Source: Streptomyces anulatus
GTDB taxonomy: Bacteria > Actinomycetota > Actinomycetes > Streptomycetales > Streptomycetaceae
NCBI RefSeq assembly: GCF_014650675.1
Contig: NZ_BMVK01000020.1
Coordinates: forward strand, 108,435 to 172,434
DNA: 64,000 bases
Reading direction: 5' to 3'
The translations under genes and the position numbers were made by a program. Numbering within the stretch: the first letter of the stretch is position 1; every line of letters starts with the position of its first letter. This document shows, one piece after another, positions 7,024 to 14,908 of the stretch. Below the pieces are notes generated by a model. It did not search any database. It saw only the letters and a list, made by a program, of their open reading frames with translations, and was not told where the DNA came from.

Positions 7024-9605
7024 CGAGCCCCGCCGGGACGGCAACGGGGGCCGGGACGGCATCGACGGCCGGGACTGCGGCCACGACCGGAGGGGCTGCG
7101 ACGACCGGAGAGGCCGCGAGGACCGGAACAGCAGGACCGGGGCGCCGAGCGGCCTCCGGGCCCTGGCTCCTGGGGGTGCGGCACCACGGCCCCGGGTCGG
7201 CCCGCGCGGTCCTCGCCGCGCTCGCGGCGGCCCGCCCGGCCGCCGTCCTCATCGAGGGGCCGCCCGAGGGCGACGCGCTGCTGCCCCTCGCCGCCGACCC
7301 GCGGATGCGTCCCCCGGTCGCGCTGCTCGCGCACGCCGTGGACGATCCGGGGCGGGCCTCCTTCTGGCCCATGGCCGCGTTCTCGCCCGAGTGGGTGGCC
7401 ATCCGCTGGGCTCTCGACCACGACGTCCCGGTCCGCTTCATCGACCTGCCCGCCGCCCACTCCCTCGCGCTCAAGGAACCTGCGCCGGGCGCGGGGAGCG
7501 AGGAGACGGCGGGGGCGCGGGCCGGGGAAGAGATCACGCCGGTCGTCGACCCGATCCGGGTGCTCGCCGAGACCGCCGGATACGACGATCCCGAACGCTG
7601 GTGGGAGGACGTCGTCGAGCACCGTTCACCGGGCGGCCCCGTCGAAACCGGCCGGGGCGCCGCTGCCGGCCGCAACACCGGGACCGGCCGCAACACCGGT
7701 GCCGGCCAAGGCTCCGACGCCGGCGGTCCGCCCGGAGCCGCACCGGACGCGGGCGGAGCGGGTGGCGGGAGCGACGCGGGCGACGCGCTCGCGCCGTTCG
7801 TCGCGCTGGCGGAGGCCATGGGGGCTCTCCGCGAGGCGTACGGCGACGGGGGACAGCCCCGGGACGCGGTGCGCGAGGCGTACATGCGGATCCAACTGCG
7901 TACCGCACGAAAGGAGTTCGGGAACGACGTCGCCGTGGTCTGCGGCGCCTGGCATGTCCCCGCCCTCGCCGCGCGGACCACCCTCGCCGCCGACCGCGCC
8001 CTGCTCAAGGGGCTCCCGAAGGTCAGGACCGACCTGACCTGGGTGCCCTGGACCCACCGCCGGCTCGCCCGGCACAGCGGATACGGGGCGGGCATCGACT
8101 CGCCGGGCTGGTACGGGCATCTCTTCGACGTCGCCGACCGGCCGATCGAGCGGTGGATGACCAAGGTCGCCGGACTGCTGCGCGAGGAGGACAGGTTCGT
8201 CTCCACCGCCCATGTCATCGAGGCCGTCCGGCTCGCCGAGACCCTCGCCGCCCTCCGGGGCCGCCCGCTGGCCGGTCTGGGCGAGACGACCGATGCGGTG
8301 CGGGCCGTCATGTGCGAGGGGTCCGACGTCCCGCTCGCCCTCGTCCGGGACCGGCTGATCGTCGGCGAGACCCTCGGCGAGGTGCCGGACACCGCCCCGG
8401 CCGTCCCGCTGCAACGGGACCTGACCCGCAGCCAGCGCACCCTCCGGCTCAAACCGGAGGCCTCGGAACGCGAGCTGGACCTCGACCTGCGCAAGGAGAC
8501 CGACGCCGCCCGCAGCCGCCTCCTGCACCGGCTGCGCCTCCTCGACGTCGGCTGGGGCGACCCGGTCGCGGGCCGGGGCAGCACCGGCACCTTCCGGGAG
8601 AGCTGGCGGCTGAGCTGGGAACCGGAACTGCACGTCCGGGTCGCGGAGGCCGGTGTGTGGGGCACCACCGTCGTCACCGCCGCCACCGCGAAGGCCGAGT
8701 CGGGGGCCGTGGCGGCGACCGCCCTGGCCGACGTCACCGCACTCGCCGAGCACTGCCTCCTGGCCGGACTGCCCGACGCGCTGCCCGTCGTGATGAAGGC
8801 CCTCGCCGACCGGGCCGCACTCGACGCGGACGTCGGCCATCTCGCGGACGCACTGCCCGCCCTGGCCCGCTCCCTGCGGTACGGGAACGTGCGCTCCACG
8901 GACACGGCGGCGCTCGCGGAGGTCGCCGCCGGACTCGCCGAGCGGATCTGCGTCGGCCTGCCGCCCGCCTGCACCGGCCTCGACGCCGACGGGGCCGAGG
9001 CGCTGCGCCGTCAGGTGGAGGCCGTGCACGGCGCGATCGGGCTCCTGCTCGCCGGAACGGCCCCCGCCGAAGGGCTGCGGGAACGCTGGGACGCCGTCCT
9101 GCACAAGCTGGCGGCCCGCGACACGGTCGCCGGGATCATCCGCGGCCGGGCCACCCGGCTCCTCCTGGACGAGGGGCGGCTGGCGGAGGACGAGGCGGCC
9201 CGGCTGATGGGCCTGGCGCTCTCGCCCGGCACCCCGCCGGCCGACGCCGCCGCCTGGATCGAGGGGTTCGTCGGCGGAGCGTCGGGCGGCGGCATGCTGC
9301 TGGTCCACGACGAGCGGCTGCTCGGCCTCGTCGACGCCTGGCTGACCGCTGTCCCCGCCGAGATGTTCACCGATGTGCTGCCGCTCCTGCGCCGTACGTT
9401 CTCCGCGTACGAACCGGGCGTACGGCGCACTCTGGGCGAGCTGGTCCGGCGCGGGCCCGTCCCCGAGGGGGCCCGCCGGGACGACGTCGGCCGGGTGCCC
9501 GGGGGCTTCGGGCCCGGTCTCGACCGGGCCAGGGCCGACGCGGTGGAGCCGGTGCTGCGCCTGCTGATCGGCCGCCGCTCCGAGCCGGAGGGGGCAGCCG
9601 GATGA
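7020..9605 (+). CDS. DUF5682 family protein of the MoxR/VWA module
   Basis: An 861-residue cytoplasmic protein of unknown activity. Residues 1-45 are a low-complexity Ala/Gly/Thr leader. The conserved block starts at about 50 with RHHGPGSAR (His55, His56), followed by LIEGPPEGD (Glu79), FIDLPA and, at 308-312, CGAWH. This order of conserved His, Glu and a late His recalls the EreA/ChaN/TraB-like hydrolase fold; that is my inference. A low-complexity Gly insertion lies near 205-255. The C-terminal half is helical with few motifs. The gene overlaps its neighbours on both sides by four bases (ATGA), so the three plus-strand module genes are one coupled operon. Confidence 0.82.
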   Translation: MTSPAGTATGAGTASTAGTAATTGGAATTGEAARTGTAGPGRRAASGPWLLGVRHHGPGSARAVLAALAAARPAAVLIEGPPEGDALLPLAADPRMRPPVALLAHAVDDPGRASFWPMAAFSPEWVAIRWALDHDVPVRFIDLPAAHSLALKEPAPGAGSEETAGARAGEEITPVVDPIRVLAETAGYDDPERWWEDVVEHRSPGGPVETGRGAAAGRNTGTGRNTGAGQGSDAGGPPGAAPDAGGAGGGSDAGDALAPFVALAEAMGALREAYGDGGQPRDAVREAYMRIQLRTARKEFGNDVAVVCGAWHVPALAARTTLAADRALLKGLPKVRTDLTWVPWTHRRLARHSGYGAGIDSPGWYGHLFDVADRPIERWMTKVAGLLREEDRFVSTAHVIEAVRLAETLAALRGRPLAGLGETTDAVRAVMCEGSDVPLALVRDRLIVGETLGEVPDTAPAVPLQRDLTRSQRTLRLKPEASERELDLDLRKETDAARSRLLHRLRLLDVGWGDPVAGRGSTGTFRESWRLSWEPELHVRVAEAGVWGTTVVTAATAKAESGAVAATALADVTALAEHCLLAGLPDALPVVMKALADRAALDADVGHLADALPALARSLRYGNVRSTDTAALAEVAAGLAERICVGLPPACTGLDADGAEALRRQVEAVHGAIGLLLAGTAPAEGLRERWDAVLHKLAARDTVAGIIRGRATRLLLDEGRLAEDEAARLMGLALSPGTPPADAAAWIEGFVGGASGGGMLLVHDERLLGLVDAWLTAVPAEMFTDVLPLLRRTFSAYEPGVRRTLGELVRRGPVPEGARRDDVGRVPGGFGPGLDRARADAVEPVLRLLIGRRSEPEGAAG

Positions 9606-10921
9606 CGACGACCACGACGACGGACCCGGGCGCGACGGACCCGACGGGGGAGACGATGGAACGGACAACGGCACAGGCCCCGGGGACCGCCCGGCCGGCC
9701 GCCCCGCAGGCGCCCGACGCCGAACGGCTGCGGCGCTGGCGGATGGTGCTCGGCGCGGACAGCGCCGACAGCACCGGATGCACCCTCACGGGCCAGGACG
9801 CGGCGATGGACGGTGCGTTGAACGCGCTGTACGGCGGGGGCGCCGGGAAGAAGCCCGGTGGCGGCCGGGGCGCCGGTGGCCGTTCGGCGGGTCTCGGCGC
9901 GTCGGCGCCCTCCGTCGCCCGCTGGCTCGGCGACATCCGGACGTACTTCCCCAGCTCCGTGGTCCAGGTCATGCAGCGCGACGCGATCGACCGGCTCGGC
10001 CTGGCGGCCCTGCTCCTCGAACCGGAGATGCTGGAGGCGGTCGAGGCGGACGTCCATCTCGTCGGCACCCTGCTCTCCCTCAACAAGGCGATGCCCGAGA
10101 CGACGAAGGAGACCGCACGCGCCGTCGTCCGCAAGGTCGTCGAGGACCTGGAGAAGCGTCTGGAGAGCCGCACCAGGGCCACACTGACCGGCGCCCTGGA
10201 CCGTTCGGCGCGCATCAGCCGGCCGCGCCACCGGGACATCGACTGGAACCGCACCATCCGGGCCAACCTCAAGAACTACCTTCCCGTCCCGGGACCGGCC
10301 GGTGCGGGAGGAGCGGGAGGCACCGAGGGGAGGGGCACGATCGTTCCCGAGCGCCTCATCGGCTACGGGCGCGCCTCCCGGTCCGCCAAGAAGGACGTCG
10401 TCCTGTGCATCGACCAGTCGGGCTCGATGGCCGCGTCGGTCGTCTACGCCTCGGTCTTCGGGGCGGTGCTCGCCTCCATGCGCACCCTCTCGACCCGGCT
10501 CGTCGTCTTCGACACGGCGGTCGCCGACCTCACGGACCAGCTCGACGACCCGGTCGACGTCCTCTTCGGCACCCAGCTCGGCGGCGGCACCGACATCAAC
10601 CGGGCGCTCGCCTACTGCCAGTCCAAGATCACCCGCCCCGCGGACACCGTCGTCGTCCTCATCAGCGACCTCTACGAGGGCGGCATACGTGACGAGATGC
10701 TCAAGCGGGTCGCCGCGATGAAGGCCTCCGGCGTGCAGTTCGTGACGCTGCTCGCGCTCTCCGACGAGGGGGCGCCCGCGTACGACCACGAGCACGCGGC
10801 GGCGCTCGGGGCGTTGGGCGCACCCGCGTTCGCCTGTACGCCGGATCTCTTCCCGGACGTCATGGCGGCGGCGATCGAGAAGAGGCCACTGCCCATACCG
10901 GACAAGGAGCCCCAACAGTAA
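9602..10921 (+). CDS. VWA domain protein of the MoxR/VWA module
   Basis: A 439-residue protein with a C-terminal von Willebrand A domain. The metal-ion-dependent adhesion site is complete: D271-Q-S-G-S275, Thr330-Asp331 (GGTDINRAL) and a third Asp in LISDLYEGG. The N-terminal 260 residues are a helical region with a Gly-rich stretch near 80-100. There is no signal peptide or membrane helix, so it acts in the cytoplasm. MoxR ATPases typically work with a VWA partner encoded beside them, and here the genes are translationally coupled through DUF5682. The start overlaps the DUF5682 stop by four bases. The substrate is unknown. Confidence 0.9.
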   Translation: MTTTTTTDPGATDPTGETMERTTAQAPGTARPAAPQAPDAERLRRWRMVLGADSADSTGCTLTGQDAAMDGALNALYGGGAGKKPGGGRGAGGRSAGLGASAPSVARWLGDIRTYFPSSVVQVMQRDAIDRLGLAALLLEPEMLEAVEADVHLVGTLLSLNKAMPETTKETARAVVRKVVEDLEKRLESRTRATLTGALDRSARISRPRHRDIDWNRTIRANLKNYLPVPGPAGAGGAGGTEGRGTIVPERLIGYGRASRSAKKDVVLCIDQSGSMAASVVYASVFGAVLASMRTLSTRLVVFDTAVADLTDQLDDPVDVLFGTQLGGGTDINRALAYCQSKITRPADTVVVLISDLYEGGIRDEMLKRVAAMKASGVQFVTLLALSDEGAPAYDHEHAAALGALGAPAFACTPDLFPDVMAAAIEKRPLPIPDKEPQQ

Positions 10922-11023
10922 CCAGGGACTTGCGTGACCCCCACGGGCTTGTGCAAGCATCGACCCGTCGTTAGCGGAGGGGCGCATTCCGCCGCCTGCG
11001 TGTACCAGGGAGGAGCCACCGAG

Positions 11024-12121
11024 GTGACCGCAACCGCCGCTGCCCGCGCAGCCGTCGACCCGCGCCCGGCGCGGGGTACGGCGGGGCGTCGCGCGGCACA
11101 GGTGGTGCTGTTCCTCGGTGGGCTGCTGGCCCTGGGCCTCCTCGCGGGTGGCCGTGCGGAAGCGCAGGAGCGTCCCGGACCGGGCCTGCTCACCGCCTCC
11201 GTGGCGGACGCCGCGCCGGAGAGAGCGACCTCCGGGGCCGTCGCCCGCACGGCAGTTGAGCCTTCGGCCCGGCGGATGGCCGATCCGATCGTCAGGCCAC
11301 CCGCCCGGCCGGTGGCCGAGCCAGTGTTCGAGCAGGTCGACCGGGCCGCACGGCAGCAGTCCACACGGCAACAGACCGGACACCAGCAGGCCGGACACCA
11401 ACAGACCGGACACCAGCAGGCCGCACAACAACAGGCCGCCCAACAACGGTCCGCGCAGCCGCGGACCGTACCGAGGGCCCCTGCACAGAAGGCCCCTGCG
11501 GAAGCTGTTGTGGAGTCCGCTGCTGAACTCGCCGCTGAACCCGCGGCCCCCGCCGACGCTCTTGCCCGCGACGCCGTGCTCGTGGGCGCGGGAGCCACCG
11601 TGGACCGGGTCGCCGGAGAGGTGCGGCCGCTGGTGCCGTCCCTGCCGGTGCTTCCCCCGCTCTTCTCCGTGCTCCCCGTGCTCCCCGCGCCCGGCGGTGA
11701 ACCGGACGCACCCGGCGCTCCGTCACCTTCCGTGCCGGACACCGGCCGTGGGCCCGGGGGAGGCGCGGCGGCGCCGGGCGACGCCGGGGCGGACGCCTCG
11801 GCCGAGCGCGCGGCCGACCGCGACCGGGGCAGCGCGGACCCGGGCTCCGCCCCGGCCCTGCCGGGCGCATCCGGAGCGCCGGACGCCGGGCACGCACAGG
11901 GCTCCGAGCCCGCGCCGGCGCCGGGCCGTGCTCCGTTCGGCCCTTACGGCGACCTCGGGCGTACGGCGGTGGCCGATGTCCAGGGGCCGCGCGGCGGCGA
12001 CCTGCACGCGGTCCGGACCCCGGGCGGTCCGTACACCGCGCTCGTCCGGGGAGCGGGCCTCCCGGCGACCGCCGCCCCGATATCCGACAGATCCGGCGAG
12101 ATCCTCGAATTCCCCGGCTAG
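11024..12121 (+). CDS. Secreted or membrane-anchored Gln/Pro/Ala-rich protein
   Basis: A 365-residue low-complexity protein with no family that I recognise. A hydrophobic segment at about 25-45, ending AGGRAEA, looks like a signal peptide. The mature part contains five Gln-rich pentapeptides at about 117-141, then Ala/Pro/Asp/Gly-rich sequence, and a more ordinary C-terminus (GPYGDLGRTAVADVQG). The GTG at 11024 is chosen because GGAGG sits nine bases upstream; the frame opens 90 bases earlier without an SD. It lies just after the VWA gene and before another secreted repeat protein, but spacing suggests its own promoter. A wall- or hyphal-surface role is possible but unproven. Confidence 0.7.
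   Translation: MTATAAARAAVDPRPARGTAGRRAAQVVLFLGGLLALGLLAGGRAEAQERPGPGLLTASVADAAPERATSGAVARTAVEPSARRMADPIVRPPARPVAEPVFEQVDRAARQQSTRQQTGHQQAGHQQTGHQQAAQQQAAQQRSAQPRTVPRAPAQKAPAEAVVESAAELAAEPAAPADALARDAVLVGAGATVDRVAGEVRPLVPSLPVLPPLFSVLPVLPAPGGEPDAPGAPSPSVPDTGRGPGGGAAAPGDAGADASAERAADRDRGSADPGSAPALPGASGAPDAGHAQGSEPAPAPGRAPFGPYGDLGRTAVADVQGPRGGDLHAVRTPGGPYTALVRGAGLPATAAPISDRSGEILEFPG
11372..11446 (+). repeat. Five 15-bp coding repeats (pentapeptide Q-T/A-G/A-H/Q-Q)
   Basis: Five 15-bp units inside the preceding gene, of the form CAGACCGGACACCAG or CAGGCCGGACACCAA, with the last two drifting to CAGGCCGCACAACAA and CAGGCCGCCCAACAA. They encode QTGHQ, QAGHQ, QTGHQ, QAAQQ and QAAQQ. Being in frame, copy-number change would alter protein length without a frameshift. 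Confidence 0.95.
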
Positions 12122-12227
12122 GGCAGGCCGTTCCCCCGCCTCGACCTGCCGCGCGGGGGCGGAACAGGTCTGCCCGCGTCCGGAGCTCTCCGGACTGCCG
12201 AACATCTTCGAAGGATCTGACACACCC

Positions 12228-13262
12228 ATGCACAAGAACATGCGCCGATCCATAGCCGTAGCCGCCACCGCCACCGGAATGTGGGCGCTCGGCACCGCCG
12301 CGGCGAGCGCGGACGAGCTGCCCGTGTCCGTACCGCTCTCCACCCCGGACCTGGCGGCCGAGGCCCCCGACACGACGGAGACAGCCAAGGCCGTCGAGGC
12401 CGTCACCGACACCAAGGTCCTCAAGGAGGCCAAGAGCGTCGACGGCATCGACGGCATCGACGGCATCGACGGCATCGAGGGCGTCAAGGACACGCTGACG
12501 GAGGCCGGCGGCAAGGCCGTCGACGCGGCCGACGTACGGGACCGCCTTCCGTCGGACCGCCTCCCGGGAGAGGTGCGCACGGCGCAGACTCCGGAGGTTC
12601 CGGACCTCGGCGACGTACAGCAGGCGCCCGGAGCCGTGGAGCTTCCCGCTGCGCCGGCCGACGGGATCGACTACCTCTTCGGGCCGATCGAGCAGATCCC
12701 CGGCTACGCGCAGAACCAGGCGCCGGCCGCCGTCCAGGGGGTGGCGGCCGAGGCCGGGCCCGTGGTCGGGCAGGCGTCCGACTCCGTGCTGCCGCCGCTC
12801 GCCGCGGGCGCGGTCGGCGTGGCGGTCCCGGTGGTCGGCCAGGCGGTCGGCGACGTCGGCACGCTCGCCCGGGGAGCCGTCGACGAGGTCACGCCGTTCG
12901 CCCGGGGAGTCGTCGGCGACGCCGCCGCACCCTTCGTGCAGGGCGTCACGACCGAGGTGCAGCCGCTGGCGTCCGGCGTCACGGGCGCGGCCGTGCCGTT
13001 CGCCGGGGGCGTCGCGTCCGAGGCGGGGCCGTTCGCGGAGGGGCTGACCGGCGACGCGGTCGCACCGTTCGCGCAGGGGGTCACCACCCGGGTGCAGCCG
13101 CTGGCCGAGGGCGTCGGGGCGCAGGCCCGGCCGTTCGCGGGCGGTCTGGTGGACACGGTCCGCGAGGACGCCCGTCCCGTCGTCGGCCACGCGGGCACCG
13201 GTGTCCAGGACGTCACCTCGGTCGCCCCGTCCTTCGCGACGGACGCGGTGCGCGCGCTCTGA
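12228..13262 (+). CDS. Secreted protein with 11-residue amphipathic repeats
   Basis: A 344-residue exported protein with a clear signal peptide (MRRSIAV...GTAAASA, cleavage near 30). After an acidic region comes VDG-IDG-IDG-IDG-IEG (12441-12476, four exact 9-bp repeats). The C-terminal third holds eight repeats of 11-12 residues of the form P-[FL]-A-x-G-[VL]-x(5-6) at 12894-13163, for example PFAQGVTTRVQ. Eleven-residue periodicity fits a surface-lying amphipathic helix. No enzyme motif or Cys is present. The ATG at 12228 has AAGGA 12 bases upstream; a second ATG at 12240 is possible. The function is unknown. The TGA stop begins a 25-bp tandem array. Confidence 0.75.
   Translation: MHKNMRRSIAVAATATGMWALGTAAASADELPVSVPLSTPDLAAEAPDTTETAKAVEAVTDTKVLKEAKSVDGIDGIDGIDGIEGVKDTLTEAGGKAVDAADVRDRLPSDRLPGEVRTAQTPEVPDLGDVQQAPGAVELPAAPADGIDYLFGPIEQIPGYAQNQAPAAVQGVAAEAGPVVGQASDSVLPPLAAGAVGVAVPVVGQAVGDVGTLARGAVDEVTPFARGVVGDAAAPFVQGVTTEVQPLASGVTGAAVPFAGGVASEAGPFAEGLTGDAVAPFAQGVTTRVQPLAEGVGAQARPFAGGLVDTVREDARPVVGHAGTGVQDVTSVAPSFATDAVRAL
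12894..13163 (+). repeat. Eight hendecad (11-12 residue) coding repeats
   Basis: Repeat lengths in residues run 12, 11, 11, 11, 12, 11, 11, 11. Each starts Pro-Phe or Pro-Leu and has Gly at position 5. The nucleotide copies are diverged, so the pattern appears to be kept at protein level. Confidence 0.85.
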
Positions 13263-13384
13263 GTGGGGCGACGCGCCCGCGCACCGAGAGGGGCGACGTG
13301 CCCGCGCCCTGAGACGGACGGGGTGCCCGCGCCCTGAAGCGGACGGGGTGCCCGCGCCCTGAAACGGAGGTGCTGGCCGCGCGC
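13260..13384. repeat. Five 25-bp tandem repeats starting on a stop codon
   Basis: Five imperfect direct repeats of exactly 25 bp begin at 13260, 13285, 13310, 13335 and 13360. Units 3 and 4 differ at two bases (shared core CGGACGGGGTGCCCGCGCCC). The first three bases of unit 1 are the TGA stop of the upstream secreted-protein gene, and most units start TGA. No spacers are present, so it is not a CRISPR array. Confidence 0.93.
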
Positions 13385-13409
13385 CGATGAGCAGCGCGGT
13401 TCACCGCAT

Positions 13410-13449
13410 CGGAGTACCCGGCCCAAGGGGACCCGGGCCGGGTACTCCG
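13410..13449. terminator. Terminator of the secreted-protein gene
   Basis: A perfect 15-bp stem, arm CGGAGTACCCGGCCC (13410-13424) with 13435-13449, and a 10-nt loop. No T-run follows. Confidence 0.8.
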
Positions 13450-13465
13450 GGTCCGAACAGCCTCT

Positions 13466-13499
13466 TCCGGCTCCCGGCGAGCCCCGCCCGGGAGCCGGA
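13466..13499. terminator. Second hairpin before the sucCD promoter region
   Basis: A perfect 12-bp stem, arm TCCGGCTCCCGG (13466-13477) with 13488-13499, and a 10-nt loop, 16 bp after the previous hairpin. The tandem pair would strongly insulate sucCD from upstream transcription. Confidence 0.7.
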
Positions 13500-13512
13500 G
13501 GGGCCACCCTCT

Positions 13513-13526
13513 GTGACCGTTATCAC
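13513..13526. promoter_or_regulatory. Candidate Crp-type operator upstream of sucC
   Basis: GTGACCGTTATCAC is a near-palindrome. Its reverse complement GTGATAACGGTCAC fits the GTG-N6-GNCAC motif that I recall for Streptomyces Crp, and the half sites match TGTGA-N6-TCAC. It is 180 bp upstream of the sucC GTG, after both hairpins. A second GTGTGA/TCACAC pair with a 14-bp gap follows at 13534-13559. No promoter hexamers were assigned with confidence. Confidence 0.4.
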
Positions 13527-13705
13527 CGCTCAGGTGTGATCTGCGATTTAGGGTCACACGGAGCGCGGGGATAACCTGCCGGATGGACATGCCGCGTACT
13601 CGGACACCGTGTACGCCTCCCTAGTGACAGCGCAGTCACGTTGCCCTTCGCGGCACGCCCACGCAGAAGAACGAACCGCGATACCACTAAAAGGGACGGA
13701 CGCGC

Positions 13706-14887
13706 GTGGACCTGTTCGAGTACCAGGCGAGGGACCTCTTCGCCAAGCACGGTGTACCGGTGCTGGCCGGTGAAGTCATCGACACGCCTGAGGCAGCCCG
13801 CGAGGCGACCGAGAAGCTGGGCGGCAAGTCTGTCGTCAAGGCGCAGGTGAAGGTCGGCGGCCGCGGCAAGGCCGGCGGCGTCAAGCTGGCGGCCGACCCC
13901 GACGAGGCGGTCGCCCGGGCGACCGACATCCTCGGCATGGACATCAAGGGCCACACGGTCCACAAGGTGATGATTGCCGAGCTGTCCCCGGAGATCGAGG
14001 CGGAGTACTACGTCTCGTACCTCCTCGACCGCACCAACCGCACCTTCCTGGCCATGGCCTCGGTGCAGGGCGGCATGGACATCGAGGAGGTCGCGGAGAA
14101 GACCCCCGAGGCCCTCGCGAAGGTCCCGGTCAACGCTGTCGACGGGGTCGACATCGTCAAGGCCCGCGAGATCGTGGCCCAGGCGAAGTTCCCGGCCGAC
14201 GTGGCCGAGGGTGTCGCCGAGGCCCTGGTGACCCTGTGGGACACCTTCGTCGCCGAGGACGCGCTCCTCGTCGAGGTCAACCCGCTGGTGAAGACCAAGG
14301 ACGGCCGGATCCTGGCCCTGGACGGCAAGGTGTCTCTCGACGAGAACGCCGACTTCCGTCAGCCGGGTCACGAGGCGCTCGAGGACAAGGCCGCAGCCAA
14401 CCCGCTCGAGGCTGCCGCCAAGGCCAAGAACCTCAACTACGTCAAGCTCGACGGCGAGGTCGGCATCATCGGTAACGGTGCCGGGCTGGTCATGTCGACC
14501 CTGGACGTCGTCGCGTACGCCGGTGAGAACCACGGCAACGTGAAGCCCGCCAACTTCCTCGACATCGGTGGCGGCGCCTCCGCAGAGGTCATGGCGAACG
14601 GCCTGGAGATCATCCTCGGCGACCCGGACGTCAAGTCCGTGTTCGTCAACGTCTTCGGTGGCATCACCGCCTGTGACGAGGTCGCCAACGGCATCGTGCA
14701 GGCGCTCGCGCTGCTCGAGTCCAAGGGCGAGAAGGTCGAGAAGCCGCTGGTCGTGCGTCTCGACGGCAACAACGCGGAGCTGGGTCGCAAGATCCTTTCC
14801 GACGCCAACCACCCGCTCGTGCAGCGCGTGGACACCATGGACGGCGCGGCCGACAAGGCCGCCGAGCTCGCCGCGGCTGCGAAGTAA
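13706..14887 (+). CDS. sucC: Succinyl-CoA synthetase (ADP-forming) beta subunit
   Basis: The 393-residue beta subunit of succinate-CoA ligase, which with SucD converts succinyl-CoA and ADP or GDP to succinate and nucleoside triphosphate in the TCA cycle. The N-terminal ATP-grasp domain starts with the family's MDLFEYQARDLFAKHGVPV-type sequence (GTG-initiated here); the glycine-rich stretch KVGGRGKAGGVKLA follows, and the C-terminal CoA-ligase domain carries NIGGGA-like DIGGGASAEVMA and FVNVFGGIT. Length and order are standard. The GTG at 13706 has AAAGGGACGGA upstream. sucD follows after 21 bp as one operon. Codon choice is a little more relaxed than in neighbours, as in many highly expressed genes. 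Confidence 0.97.
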   Translation: MDLFEYQARDLFAKHGVPVLAGEVIDTPEAAREATEKLGGKSVVKAQVKVGGRGKAGGVKLAADPDEAVARATDILGMDIKGHTVHKVMIAELSPEIEAEYYVSYLLDRTNRTFLAMASVQGGMDIEEVAEKTPEALAKVPVNAVDGVDIVKAREIVAQAKFPADVAEGVAEALVTLWDTFVAEDALLVEVNPLVKTKDGRILALDGKVSLDENADFRQPGHEALEDKAAANPLEAAAKAKNLNYVKLDGEVGIIGNGAGLVMSTLDVVAYAGENHGNVKPANFLDIGGGASAEVMANGLEIILGDPDVKSVFVNVFGGITACDEVANGIVQALALLESKGEKVEKPLVVRLDGNNAELGRKILSDANHPLVQRVDTMDGAADKAAELAAAAK

Positions 14888-14908
14888 GGAAGAGGGACTC
14901 AGACCACC

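Noticed and set aside
13260..13384. CRISPR array
   Set aside because: The 25-bp units abut directly with no spacers and no cas gene is nearby.
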